Assembly: GCF_024611995.1 (NCBI RefSeq)
Contig: NZ_CP102509.1
Location: 310,001-374,000 of the forward strand
Origin: Streptomyces sp. NBC_00162
GTDB taxonomy: Bacteria > Actinomycetota > Actinomycetes > Streptomycetales > Streptomycetaceae
Direction: 5' to 3'
DNA: 64,000 nucleotides
Both the position numbers and the translations under genes were made by a program. Position 1 is the first letter of the stretch, and every line of letters begins with the position of its first letter. The notes beneath the pieces are model-generated. The model did not search any database, was not told where the DNA came from, and was given only the letters and a program-made list of their open reading frames with translations. Of this stretch, positions 54,511 to 63,305 are shown one piece after another.

Positions 54511-55003
54511 AGACTTCGCTGCGGTGTCGAGGTCCAGCCCGAACCGCAGGATCACTGCGTCCCGCTGCCTCTCGCTCAGGTGCTCGATCGCCTGGGCGAA
54601 CTGGAGCCGGCCGTGCACCGCCGCGAAGTCGTCCCGGCCGTCGACGACCGCCGCGAACGCGGAAAGATCGGTCGGCAGGGCCTGCCTGTCGCAGCTTGCG
54701 CCGCTGGTCGCTGATACGGCTCTTGAGGATGCTCCACGCGTAGCCAGGCAGGTTCTCCATGCCGAGCATGCGCTGCCAGTTGTTCATGATCTCATCGAAG
54801 GTTTTGTCGGCGGCGTCTTCCGCATCGGCGTCAGATCCCAGCTGCTTGTAGGCGAAATACAGGTACGGCTTGTACCGGTCGTCGTGGAACCCCCAGAACG
54901 ACCTCTCATCGGCAGTGCTCCAGCCGGCCAGGGCGGGATGCTGAGCCGAGGCGCTGGATGGGGGCTCCGGGTCTGCGGAGTCCTCCGGCTCTTCATAGGT
55001 CAC
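54510..55003 (-). pseudogene. Sigma-70 family (ECF-like) sigma factor, frameshifted and truncated
   Basis: GTG at 55003 has GAGGTGGAG upstream. Region 2: YKPYLYFAYKQLGSDADAED, AADKTFDEIMNNWQRMLGME, LPGYAWSILKSRISDQRRKL. A one-base shift near 54692 moves to region 4: LQFAQAIEHLSERQRDAVIL, RFGLDLDTAA. The gene is then cut by IS110-derived sequence before the recognition helix is complete. It would have been an alternative sigma factor of about 180 aa. Confidence 0.75.
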
Positions 55004-55389
55004 TGCTCCACCTCGAGGTGGAAGTCGTCTGGCGCCGCGGCGGGTGCCGGGCGGCACCCGTCATACCGGCGATACCGACCCGAACGCCCGCGGCGAGCAG
55101 TCGCCGGCAGCAGCGGACCGTGTCGGGTCCGAACACCCGGACGACCAGTGCCGTCTGGAGGACCATCGCTACAGCAGAAAGCCGCACGTGTCCCACCCCT
55201 TCGTCGATGGAAGACGCCATACCCCTCCCCCACGGCGTCAGAGGCGCCCGCCTCCACTCATATAGCGATCCGCAGGGCCCCATTCGTGCACGACAAAAAC
55301 GATCAATTCCGAAACGGCATACGGAAGAAAAACGGCCCGAACCAGGCAGCGAAGCCGCGCTCTCGAAGCGGCGGCCGCCGCAGCGGGCG

Positions 55390-55539
55390 CAGGCGGCTGC
55401 CGATGCCGGGCTGCCGGAAGCATATGGGGACGTCCGCCGCGTCGGGGTATGGCTGGCCAATCAGAAGCAGCGCCGCGACCGGCTCGACCAGGCGCAGCGT
55501 GCCGCTCTGGCCGAGCTGGGCGTGGACTGGGCCGGCTAG
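55390..55539 (+). pseudogene. Helicase-associated (HA) domain fragment
   Basis: The last codons before TAG read VGVWLANQKQRRDRLDQAQR and AALAELGVDWAG. This is the repeat found at the C-terminus of large actinobacterial DEAD/DEAH helicases (xGxWxxxQRxxxxxLxxxRxxxLxxLGxxW). The helicase core is absent. Confidence 0.65.
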
Positions 55540-55551
55540 CGCGCTCCGCTT

Positions 55552-55584
55552 GGGATCGACCGCTTGGAGGAGGCGGTCGATCCC
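55552..55584. terminator. 12-bp perfect hairpin between converging genes
   Basis: GGGATCGACCGC, nine-base loop, GCGGTCGATCCC. It lies between the HA-domain fragment stop (55539) and the end of the minus-strand gene (55604), so it can serve either. Confidence 0.7.
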
Positions 55585-55603
55585 GGGTGGCGTGGTGGCT
55601 CGG

Positions 55604-56698
55604 CTATCGCAGGAGCACGTCGGAAACGGACAGGAAGAACTCGCCAGTCATGCCGCCGTTCTCACCATTCGGGGTGTCCGGTCCTCCGTGGCCGCCCCAG
55701 ATGTCCACGATCGCCGCCCGCCCGGTCCGGCTCCGCGGGAAGGACGCGAACTCCCAAGCGGTGGATTCCTCTTCCCCGGGCGCACCGTGCACCTCGACGA
55801 GGAACGGGATCGGCTCCAGGTCCTGCCAGCTCAGGCCGTCGGCGGGAATCCAATCGGCGCGGGTGATGAACCACCGGTGGGACCAGCTCTCACCCTGGTG
55901 ATACGCCATGTAGTCGTAGGTGAAGGTCTGGGTGGGGGACGAGGTGTCCAGCTCCGTCACGGGCCAGTCCCCGAGGGTGTCGTCCGGGGCCAGATCCAGA
56001 CCGCGGAACGCCGGGTTCCCTGCGGAGGCAAGGGTGCTGCCCTCGAAGAACTTGCGGTACTCGAGGTACTTCTGCGCGTCGTTCCACGGATAGTCGGCGA
56101 GCATCCTGTCGGCCCCCGGCACCACTTCGTGCCAGTCGGTGCTGGTGTTGACGCGGCGTGCCTCGGCGCAGATCGGTGAGGGGTCCAGCTCGCGGATCGC
56201 GGCGCCGGCCCGGCTGCGCGGATGGTTGGCCGTGCCGTGCCGCGGATCCAGGACGGCCCCGGGCGCCTTCTCGGCTTTCTCGCGGGGCAGGCGCACCGCC
56301 CACTTCTCCAGGCCGGCCCGCTCCGAGCCGATGGCGACCACGTTGGTGAACGGCGTGAACTCGCCGTCCACCTTGGCGCGGATCTTGACGTGGAGCTGTC
56401 CTGTCGGCTCCTGGTCCCCCAGGTCGACCCAGTGGGAGTTGGACTGCATCCAATTCCATGAAGACCAGTGGAGGAAGACCGTCTGCCGCAGCTCGTCGTT
56501 GAGCCATACCTCGTACAGGTGCGGGTAGGGCGCGTTGCCCTCGTTCCAGTCCGCCGGTGGGGGCCAGGCCTCGTGATCGGGGGCGTTGTCCCCGATCTGC
56601 CAGCGCAGGCTGATCCCGTACATCGTGTACTTGCCGTCATCGCGGTACCTGATGTCCGCGCGAAGGTCGGACGGAGCAGTGGTCCGGGCCTTGCTCAC
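55604..56698 (-). CDS. Protein with an AA10/chitin-binding-3-like C-terminal domain
   Basis: 364 aa from GTG at 56698 with AAGGAG upstream. The N-terminal half is a beta-sandwich-like region (KYTMYGISLRWQIGDNAPDH, HLYEVWLNDELRQTVFLHWS). The C-terminal half recalls lytic polysaccharide monooxygenase-like domains: TQTFTYDYMAYHQGESWSHR, WFITRADWIPADGLSWQDLE, then RTGRAAIVDIWGGHGGPD. True AA10 enzymes need an N-terminal His after signal cleavage; there is no signal peptide here, so oxidase activity is doubtful. The homology is by eye and tentative. Intact and well-coded. Confidence 0.5.
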   Translation of the reverse strand: MSKARTTAPSDLRADIRYRDDGKYTMYGISLRWQIGDNAPDHEAWPPPADWNEGNAPYPHLYEVWLNDELRQTVFLHWSSWNWMQSNSHWVDLGDQEPTGQLHVKIRAKVDGEFTPFTNVVAIGSERAGLEKWAVRLPREKAEKAPGAVLDPRHGTANHPRSRAGAAIRELDPSPICAEARRVNTSTDWHEVVPGADRMLADYPWNDAQKYLEYRKFFEGSTLASAGNPAFRGLDLAPDDTLGDWPVTELDTSSPTQTFTYDYMAYHQGESWSHRWFITRADWIPADGLSWQDLEPIPFLVEVHGAPGEEESTAWEFASFPRSRTGRAAIVDIWGGHGGPDTPNGENGGMTGEFFLSVSDVLLR

Positions 56699-56915
56699 GG
56701 TGTCTCCTTCTCCTCGATCAAATCCATCCCTGAGGCCGTCACCGCGGAGCAGCACACACAACCGACAGTTACAAGCCGTGACAGAAAGTCACTGTAGATC
56801 ATCCGGGTCCACCCGGACAGAAGGATCACCGCCACCCCAAACCGGATATCCAACCCCATCGGGCGCTGTTCCAGACCTCTGGAACAGCCGCTCCCGTCCG
56901 GAGCCGGACGCCCTG

Positions 56916-57602
56916 TCAGCGCCCGCGCCCCGCTCCCCTGGTGGGCGCGGCCTGCTGCCGGTGGGCGGGGACGGCGGCTTCGGCCGGGGCTGGCCGACCG
57001 GGGGCCACGGTGGGGGTGGTGCAGCGGGAGCGGGCCGCCATCGGGGAGACCCACAGCCGGGAGGCGGACGCGGGCGACGCGGAAAGCGGCGTGGTCAGGG
57101 CGTGGAGGGTCGCGTCCACGAGGCGGCCCACCAGGGCCGTGCCGGTGGCCTGCTTCCAGGAGGTGTCGGCCGTCAGGCGGTTCAGGTGCTGGGCGACGGT
57201 GTGTGTGCTGTCGCTCTCGCGGATGTTCTGCATGCGGGCGGCCAGCAGGGGCCACTGACGTGAGCCGACCAGGAGGCCCGATTCCTGCTCCGGGAGGATG
57301 TCCCGGACCATCGACACCATCTGCGAGTGCGCTGCCGGGTGCACCCTCAGCTGCTCCAGGGCACGGGCCCGGTCACCGAGGTCGAGATCACGGGGGACGT
57401 CCAGGCCCTCGGTCAGGGGGCCCCAGGAACGCTTCGCGTCCGTACTCGCGGGCACAGCCCACGGATCAGCGGCCTCCCGCACCCGCGGCGCAGCAGCGCG
57501 AGCGGCGGGCGCGGGCGCAGCGGCCGGAGCGGCCGGAGCGGGGACTCGGCGGGCAGGCGCGGCCCACGGGTCACCGGCCGCACCCATGCGCTCGGCCAGC
57601 AT
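56916..57602 (-). CDS. Hypothetical protein, possibly the C-terminal part of a plasmid-type mobilisation protein
   Basis: From MLAERMGAAGDPWAAPARRV the frame reads an Ala/Pro-rich linker, then LTEGLDVPRDLDLGDRARAL, QMVSMVRDILPEQESGLLVG, MQNIRESDSTHTVAQHLNRL, TADTSWKQATGTALVGRLVD and a basic Arg-rich end. The QH(L)xRLTADTSW...ATGxALV block recalls tails of relaxase or mobilisation proteins on Streptomyces plasmids and integrative elements, a weak memory-based link. The 200 bp upstream is Ala/Pro-coding low-complexity DNA, so the true start may be further up or disrupted. Confidence 0.4.
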   Translation of the reverse strand: MLAERMGAAGDPWAAPARRVPAPAAPAAAPAPAARAAAPRVREAADPWAVPASTDAKRSWGPLTEGLDVPRDLDLGDRARALEQLRVHPAAHSQMVSMVRDILPEQESGLLVGSRQWPLLAARMQNIRESDSTHTVAQHLNRLTADTSWKQATGTALVGRLVDATLHALTTPLSASPASASRLWVSPMAARSRCTTPTVAPGRPAPAEAAVPAHRQQAAPTRGAGRGR

Positions 57603-58126
57603 GTCCCTCCCCGGTGCCGCGGCACCGGCCGCCAGAGCGGGAGCGGCGACGGCAATCGCCGCCGGGGCTGTCGAGGCCGGGCGGGAGCGGGTGCGGCAAC
57701 GGCAGTCGAGGCCGGGGCGGGTACGGCGGCCGGAGCGGGCGCGGGGGCTGGCGCGGGCGCGGGGGCTGGCAAGGGCAGCGACCGCGGCTCGCATCGTGAT
57801 CATCATGAGCCGGTTGTATCCGTTGCAACTCGGCCAGGAACAGCCCCGCAGGCGCCAGTTCACTCGCCCGGGGCGCACGGTTCACCGGTGAAACGCCACT
57901 GCACACCCACAGGCAGCCCGAGGGGCGAAGCAAACCCCCCGGCCGTGGAATCCCGCAGCTCACGCGCCGAAGGCGCGCCGCGGTCGGTGAGGAGCGCCTC
58001 CTGCGCCCCCTCAACCGGTGGTTTCAACGTGTAAGGACCACGGAGGTTGTAGCGGCGCCCCTAGCTTCCGGTGTGTCGGCGGCCCGGGAGGCCGCCGGCA
58101 CACACCACAGAGGGGAAAGACTGCAC
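57603..58126. other. Low-complexity GC-rich stretch and promoter of the next gene
   Basis: 57690-57780 consists of GGGGCGGG/GCGGGCGCGGGGGCTGG-like repeats. 57780-58080 shows no supportable gene. The ribosome site GAGGGGAAAG of the following gene lies at its right end. Confidence 0.4.
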
Positions 58127-58546
58127 ATGACCATGAGCAAGAGGACCCGCGCAGCCGTATGGACCAGCGTCGCCCTCGGACTCCTTGCCGGCGGAACCTG
58201 GGCGGGGACAGCGGTGGCCGTACCCCCGGGCTCCGCGAAGGTGACCGCCCCCTACGCGCAGGCCGCGGCCGTGGTCAACGCCAACGGCAGCGTCAACCGG
58301 TCCAAGGGCATCGAGGCCGTCACCAAGCCCGCGACGGGGCACTACTGCGTCGAGCTGGAGGACAAGGACCTCGACATCCGCAAGCTCGTCCCGACCGCCA
58401 CCCTGCAGTACATCAGCTTCGAGTACGACGTCCGGATCTCGATGTGGCCGCACCCCTCGTGCGGGACCCGCACCGACACCTTCCTCGTCATCACCGGAAA
58501 GCCCGGCGTCTACGAAGACGCCTCCTTCTCCATCGTCGTCCCCTAA
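58127..58546 (+). CDS. Small secreted protein, 139 aa
   Basis: ATG at 58127 (or 58133) after GAGGGGAAAG. Signal peptide MTMSKRTRAAVWTSVALGLL, cleaved near residue 30 (AVAVPP). Mature part: SAKVTAPYAQAAAVVNANGS, ATGHYCVELEDKDLDIRKLV and ISMWPHPSCGTRTDTFLVIT, with one likely disulfide. This type of small exported protein of unknown function is common in Streptomyces. Confidence 0.75.
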   Translation: MTMSKRTRAAVWTSVALGLLAGGTWAGTAVAVPPGSAKVTAPYAQAAAVVNANGSVNRSKGIEAVTKPATGHYCVELEDKDLDIRKLVPTATLQYISFEYDVRISMWPHPSCGTRTDTFLVITGKPGVYEDASFSIVVP

Positions 58547-58564
58547 CCCCCTCCACGGACCGCA

Positions 58565-58599
58565 GGCCGGCACGACAGGTTCCCTGCACAGTGCCGGCC
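58565..58599. terminator. 9-bp hairpin after the small secreted protein
   Basis: GGCCGGCAC, 17-base loop, GTGCCGGCC, 18 bp past the stop codon. Confidence 0.5.
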
Positions 58600-58639
58600 C
58601 GCGGCCCGTCGCCCGTGCCACAGCTGAGGTCGGGGCTGA

Positions 58640-59765
58640 GAGGTCGTTTTCGTCCGATGTTTCATCCCGGGATGGTCTGTTTGGTGGGCTTCTTCGGGTC
58701 GCGCCAGGAGATGGTGTTCTCGCTGGTGATACGGCGGGCCATGAGGTCGGCCATAGCAACGTGGATCACGGCTTCGGAGCGGGCGGGCAGGGTCTCGTAG
58801 TCGCGGGCCAGGCGGCGGTGGAGCATGAGCCAGCCGTAGGTCCGCTCGACCGCCCACCGTTTCGGGATCGGGGTGAAGCCCCTGGTCCCAGGCTTGCGGG
58901 CGGTGATTTCCATGTCGATACCGAGGGCGGCTGCGTGCTCGACGAGGTGCTGGCGATAGCCGCCGTCGACCCAGACCTTGCGGACGCGGGGATGTTCGGC
59001 GGCGACCTGGTCCAGGAGCCGGGTGCCGGCGACCGAGTCCTGCACGCTCGCCGCGGTGACCAGCACCGCGAGGAGAAGGCCGAGTGTGTCGGTGACGATA
59101 CTCCGCTTGCGGCCGACGATCTTCTTGCCGGCGTCGATGCCCTGGCCGGAGGCATGAACGCTGGTGGAGGTCTTGACACTCTGGGCGTCGATCACGCAGG
59201 CCGAAGGCTCGGCATCGCGTCCCTCCTTCTCCCGCAGGAGCTGCCTGAGCAGGCCGTTGAGCTGGGCGAACACGCCCTCGTCGGCCCATTTGGCGAAGTA
59301 CCCGTAGACCGTGTTCCAGTGCGGGAAGTCATGCGGCAGGTAGCGCCACTGAACTCCGGTCCGGTCCACGTACAAGATCGCGTCCATAATGTCGCGCAGG
59401 TCGTGCTCAGGCGGCCGACCGATATCCAGGGCCCTGCCGCGGCGCTCGAGACGCCAGGCCGAGAGCACCGGCTCGATCAACTCCCAGCGGGCATCGGACA
59501 GATCACTCGGATATGGACGTCGCGTCGACATGCTTCTGGCGTATCGCCGCGGACCGAGTGCGCCCAGGCGTATGGCAATGACGGCGGAAGCACACAGCCT
59601 TGAAGGCCAGGCATCCTGGGATGAGACAGGCGCAAGCCACATCCCGCCCCACCCGTCACCCCACCCGACCCACAGGCCCAAGCCACACCTGCCACCTCTT
59701 CCGCACCGCCATCGCACGCCCCGAGAATCAGCTCGTATATGGGCAGTACAGACGAAAACGACCTC
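58640..59765. mobile_element. IS5-family insertion sequence (1126 bp)
   Basis: Perfect 15-bp inverted ends GAGGTCGTTTTCGTC / GACGAAAACGACCTC with a TGA target duplication (58637-58639, 59766-59768). One complete transposase gene; about 220 bp beyond its start to the right end is non-coding. Confidence 0.9.
58662..59531 (-). CDS. IS5-family transposase
   Basis: 289 aa from ATG at 59531 (MSTRRPYPSDLSDARWELIE). DDE blocks: VIDAQSVKTSTSVHASGQGI, GRKRSIVTDTLGLLLAVLVT, VWVDGGYRQHLVEHAAALGI and PKRWAVERTYGWLMLHRRLA. Complete and probably active. It is a different but related type from the one at 47702-48553. Confidence 0.9.
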   Translation of the reverse strand: MSTRRPYPSDLSDARWELIEPVLSAWRLERRGRALDIGRPPEHDLRDIMDAILYVDRTGVQWRYLPHDFPHWNTVYGYFAKWADEGVFAQLNGLLRQLLREKEGRDAEPSACVIDAQSVKTSTSVHASGQGIDAGKKIVGRKRSIVTDTLGLLLAVLVTAASVQDSVAGTRLLDQVAAEHPRVRKVWVDGGYRQHLVEHAAALGIDMEITARKPGTRGFTPIPKRWAVERTYGWLMLHRRLARDYETLPARSEAVIHVAMADLMARRITSENTISWRDPKKPTKQTIPG

Positions 59766-59854
59766 TGACAACCTGTTTCCGAACCCGTGGGCCGGGTGGC
59801 GGTACGGGGGTGTCCAGGCGGGCCTCACAAGCCGTTCGCCACTAGCTTGGGTGC

Positions 59855-60046
59855 ATGCGAGCAAGCGTGGGAGACCGACTGCTGGTCCATGGCAGGACAG
59901 TTGGACAGCACGATCGGTCAGCAGAGATCGTCGAAGTGCTTGGCCCGGAGGGCACGCCTCCCTATCGGGTCCGTTTCGAGGACGGGCACGAGACCCTCAT
60001 GTCACCGGGCCCCGACACCGTCGTAAGGCACATTGAGGAGGAGTAG
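59855..60046 (+). CDS. DUF1918 domain protein, 63 aa, probably leaderless
   Basis: The whole protein is one DUF1918 domain: SVGDRLLVHGRTVGQHDRSA, EIVEVLGPEGTPPYRVRFED, GHETLMSPGPDTVVRH. An SH3-like small barrel common in actinobacteria, cytoplasmic, function unknown. There is no Shine-Dalgarno; TAGCTT stands exactly six bases before the ATG. Confidence 0.85.
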   Translation: MRASVGDRLLVHGRTVGQHDRSAEIVEVLGPEGTPPYRVRFEDGHETLMSPGPDTVVRHIEEE

Positions 60047-60314
60047 GCACCCAGATTCCTGGGCCGGCCGGAAGGGCTCTGGGGTGTCCTGGTGGTCACG
60101 GGGATGCCCCTGGACCGGACTGCTGGCGTAGTGACTCCAACAGTGCCCGAAGTCCCACCAGTCGCCGGAGTTCCGTTCGCGTAGCGGTTACTGTGACGCT
60201 TACCCGAACGCCGAGCATTTCGCTGCACACTGCCGGCAGGATCCTGACCTGCGTCTTTGGGTTCAGAAACACGTTCTGAACTCCAGCCGCCAGCCCCGCC
60301 CGTCCCGCAGCCGC

Positions 60315-60730
60315 TCAGCCGGCGGCCGCGGCCGGCCCCTGACCGAACCTCGGAACGTCCTCCACCGTCACGTCCAGGCGCAGCCGCTGAAAGCGCAGCG
60401 GGGGGCGGTAGATGCCGCCGTGGTCGATCGCCCGGTCGGCGCTGACCTCGGCGACCAGGGCGGGGTGGACGAGGGTGGTGTCGAGGACGTCGCGGCTCCC
60501 CCCACCTCGCCGAGAACTTCACCCCCGTCCACGGGTGCCCGGGTGCGGCCGGGGTGAGGTGCTCGGCAACCTGCCGGGCGGCGTCCGGGCGCAGCGGTAC
60601 GGTGCGGCCGACAGCGCGCAGCCGGCCGTCGTGGTCGTGGCGGCCGAGGACGAGGAGCTGCGGGCGGGTCAGGGTGCCGGTGATCGCGCCGACGATCGCT
60701 TCGGTGGTGTCGCGTCTTCTGATCTTGGTC
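60315..60730 (-). pseudogene. ATP-dependent DNA ligase, C-terminal fragment, frameshifted
   Basis: Reads AIVGAITGTLTRPQLLVLGR, HDHDGRLRAVGRTVPLRPDA and HPWTGVKFSARWG. After a missing base in a G run near 60500 it continues SRDVLDTTLVHPALVAEVSA, DRAIDHGGIYRPPLRFQRLR and LDVTVEDVPRFGQGPAAAA to a stop at 60315. This is the OB-fold domain of actinobacterial ATP-dependent (LigC/LigD-like) ligases. The nucleotidyltransferase domain is missing; an IS5 fragment lies at the break. Confidence 0.75.
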
Positions 60731-60734
60731 CTTA

Positions 60735-60895
60735 GACCGTGTCCTATGTGGTGAGGCGGAGGAGGCGTTTGTAGCAGCAGAGGGCTGCGGCGAGGCCGAG
60801 AAAGGCCAGGTAGTTGCGGGGGTGGCGCTCGTAGCGGTGGTTGAGTCGGCGGTAGCCGGTCAGCCATGACATGGTCCGCTCGATCACCCACCGGC
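60735..60895 (-). pseudogene. IS5-type transposase C-terminal fragment
   Basis: The same fragment as 19930-20092 in inverted orientation: RRWVIERTMSWLTGYRRLNH to KRLLRLTT, with the GGACACGGTC end at about 60724-60734. Confidence 0.75.
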
Positions 60896-61165
60896 GCCAC
60901 CACCTTCGCCAGCTTCGCCACCACCGCGGCGGCGATCTTCTCCCCGGCAACGGTGGTGTGCTGGGCCTCGGCGGCCTCGAGCGCGGTGGCCGCGACGGCT
61001 TTGTAGTTGCGGACCTTGCGGTTCTTCAGCCACGTTGCAAGCCTGTTGTTGCCGATCCGACGAAGTGCGGCCGGGGTCTGATAGCTGGTGAGGAGTATCA
61101 ACGCGGCCTTGGAGGTCTTGTAGTCGAAGGCCCGCTCCAGGGCTGGGAAGTACTCGGCCGCCTTC
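60896..61165 (-). pseudogene. Middle part of an IS110-family transposase
   Basis: Reads FPALERAFDYKTSKAALILL, TSYQTPAALRRIGNNRLATW and LKNRKVRNYKAVAATALEAA, then EKIAAAVVAKLAKVV. This is the linker between the DEDD and Transposase_20 domains. It is fused to the IS5 fragment; neither has its own ends. Confidence 0.65.
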
Positions 61166-61540
61166 AAGGAACCCGCCGGAACTCCACTCTCCAGCCCGCC
61201 GGCACCCGCTCCGCCGACCTCAAAGCGCTCGGCTACACCAGCCCCGGTTCTCCAGACAGTGTGGTGTCTCACGAGACGCCTCCGTCGGCAGAACAACCGC
61301 TGGCGTGGGCATGAAGCACCGCCGCAGCCCGGGAAGGTCCGCGGACACCCTGCAGCAACAGATCGGTCCCAGCGGGCCAAGGCATGCCGATGGCGGAGTC
61401 GGCGTGTGCGGCCGATGAGGTCCTGCTCGGTCTCGGGACAGGGCGCACCGTAGGGAGCGCAAGCAGTACCGGGCCGACCGGCAGAGGCCGTCACGGGCAC
61501 GGGGCTGCGCTGGCGAGCGCATGTGCCGCACGGCGCGTGC
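61166..61540. other. Intergenic stretch without a supportable gene
   Basis: Short frames on both strands, none with a family or ribosome site. The right end borders the repeat array upstream of the monooxygenase gene. Confidence 0.4.
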
Positions 61541-61612
61541 CTGTCGGCGTGCTGTCGGCGTGCTGTCGAGGGGAGGTCGGCGTCCTGTCGATCCCTGTCG
61601 GAGCCGTGTCGG
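61541..61612 (+). promoter_or_regulatory. Seven CTGTCGG-like direct repeats at about 11-bp spacing
   Basis: CTGTCG(G/A)-like units start at 61541, 61552, 61563, 61574, 61585, 61595 and 61606, that is, spacings of 11, 11, 11, 11, 10 and 11 bp; 61574 reads AGGTCGG and 61606 GTGTCGG. SARP-type regulators of Streptomyces bind direct heptamers 11 bp apart (known family biology), so this is a candidate activator array for the downstream monooxygenase. It could also be a simple tandem repeat that has begun to diverge. Confidence 0.5.
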
Positions 61613-61682
61613 CGGTTGCTGACACCTTTCGAAGCGTCAAGGCCGGGCGGCTGCCCGGCGGTGCTTCGGAAGGGGATGTCTC

Positions 61683-63209
61683 ATGTACGACGTGGTGATC
61701 GTGGGCGCGGGCCCGGTCGGTCTCTTCCTCGCCTGCGAACTCGGCCTCGCGGGCTGCTCCGTACTGGTGCGGGAGAAGGAGCCGGAGCCGGACTCGCGGT
61801 GGCGGGCGCAGCCGTTCGAGAGGCGCGGCCTGTTCGGCTTCTCGACCGGAGCCTTCTACCGGCGCGGTCTGCTGGACGCGTTGCGGGAGACCTCTGCCGA
61901 CATGGCGGGACACGGGGCCCCGGCGGTGGCCGCGGCCGACGGGACGTCACGCCCGCTCGCCGTGGGCCACTTCGCAGGCGTGATGCTCGATCCGGCCAAG
62001 GTCGACCTGGCCGCTCTGCCGTACCGATTGCCTAGCCCGGCCCCCGACACTCTGATGATCAGGCTTCCGGAGGTCGAGTCACTGCTGGCCGAGCGGGCGG
62101 TCAAGCTCGGCGTCGAGATTCGGCGGGGCGCCCCGGTGGACGCGGTCGTCCAGCACGACGAGCACGTGGTCGTCTCCGCGGGCGCGGACGCTGTCGAGGC
62201 GCGCTGGGTCGTCGGCTGCGACGGAGGGCGCAGTGCCGTGCGGCGTCTCGCCGGATTCGAATTCACCGGCACCGAGCCGGAGTTCACCGGATACACGATG
62301 GTCGCCACGCTCGCCGACCCGGAGAAGCTGCGCCCCGGGATCAACGCGACGCCGACCGGCATGTACCTCCGCTTGGGTGTCGACGGAACCCTCGGGATGA
62401 TGGACTTCGACGGCGGCGCGTTCGACCGCTCGCGGCAGCCGACCCGCGATCACCTCCAGGCGGTGCTGCGCCGTGTGTCGGGCACCGACGTGACCCTGAC
62501 CGACGTCCGGCGGGTCTCCACCTTCACCGACCGGGCCAAGCAGACAACGACGTACCGGGAGGGCCGGATACTCCTCGCGGGCGACGCGGCACACATCCAC
62601 TCGCCCCTCGGCGGGCAGGGCCTGAACACCGGTATCGGCGACGCCGTGAACCTGGGCTGGAAGCTCGCGGCCACCGTACGGGGGCACGCGCCGGACGGCC
62701 TCCTCGACACGTACGACGAGGAACGCCGCCCCGTCGGCGCGCAGGTGCTCGACTGGTCGCGGGCGCAGGTGGCGGTCATGCGGCCAAACCGCGGCACGTG
62801 GGCGACCCGCGGTGTGGTCCGCGACCTGCTCGGGACGCGGGACGGGACGACGTACGTCTTCGAGAAGATGTCGGGATCGTCGATGCGCTACGACCTCGGC
62901 GGCGCGCATCCGCTGGTGGGCCGCAACGCGCCCGACTTCCTGCTGGAAGACGGAGCCTCGCTGGGTGAGTTGATGCGGGACGGACTGGGCGTCGTCCTCG
63001 ACTTCACTGCCGAGCGCCGCTTGGCGGGACCGGCGTCGGCCTGGCGGGACAGGGTGCGGTACGCGGCCGGAACCCCGGTCGACGGTCTCGGACTGGAGGC
63101 CGTACTGATCCGTCCTGACGGCACCGTGGCATGGGCGGAGGGCGACGACGCCGCTGATGCCGGATTCGAGGAGGCGGCCTCCCGCTGGTTCGGCCGCCCG
63201 ACGGCCTGA
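61683..63209 (+). CDS. FAD-dependent monooxygenase (aromatic hydroxylase type)
   Basis: 508 aa; ATG at 61683 after GGAAGGGG. A PHBH-fold flavoprotein: nucleotide-binding GxGxxG in VVIVGAGPVGLFLACELGLA (8-13), the DG motif VVGCDGGRSAVRRLAGFEFT, and the GD motif GDAAHIHSPLGGQGLNTGIG, then the thioredoxin-like C-terminal domain. Relatives hydroxylate aromatic polyketides or inactivate rifamycin-type antibiotics using NADPH and O2. No biosynthetic genes are next to it. It ends before an 18-bp hairpin, so it is probably monocistronic. Confidence 0.9.
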   Translation: MYDVVIVGAGPVGLFLACELGLAGCSVLVREKEPEPDSRWRAQPFERRGLFGFSTGAFYRRGLLDALRETSADMAGHGAPAVAAADGTSRPLAVGHFAGVMLDPAKVDLAALPYRLPSPAPDTLMIRLPEVESLLAERAVKLGVEIRRGAPVDAVVQHDEHVVVSAGADAVEARWVVGCDGGRSAVRRLAGFEFTGTEPEFTGYTMVATLADPEKLRPGINATPTGMYLRLGVDGTLGMMDFDGGAFDRSRQPTRDHLQAVLRRVSGTDVTLTDVRRVSTFTDRAKQTTTYREGRILLAGDAAHIHSPLGGQGLNTGIGDAVNLGWKLAATVRGHAPDGLLDTYDEERRPVGAQVLDWSRAQVAVMRPNRGTWATRGVVRDLLGTRDGTTYVFEKMSGSSMRYDLGGAHPLVGRNAPDFLLEDGASLGELMRDGLGVVLDFTAERRLAGPASAWRDRVRYAAGTPVDGLGLEAVLIRPDGTVAWAEGDDAADAGFEEAASRWFGRPTA

Positions 63210-63265
63210 CGGGACCGGATTTCCGGCGGCCCTCCATCCTCCTGACCGGCGGCTGCGCACCGACC

Positions 63266-63305
63266 GTGCGGGCCGTACACCTCACGCGAGGTGTACGGCC
63301 CGCAC
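63266..63305. terminator. 18-bp perfect hairpin after the monooxygenase gene
   Basis: GTGCGGGCCGTACACCTC, loop ACGC, exact complement. It begins 57 bp beyond the TGA at 63209. Confidence 0.85.

Noticed and set aside
57413..57800. Ala/Pro repeat protein on the minus strand
   Set aside because: The frame is produced by GGGGCGGGC-type low-complexity DNA; it has no start context and does not continue into the conserved part at 56916-57602.
61384..61698. Short plus-strand open frame overlapping the 11-bp repeat array
   Set aside because: The array's 11-bp period is not a multiple of three, so it cannot be a coding repeat, and the frame has no homologue-like features.
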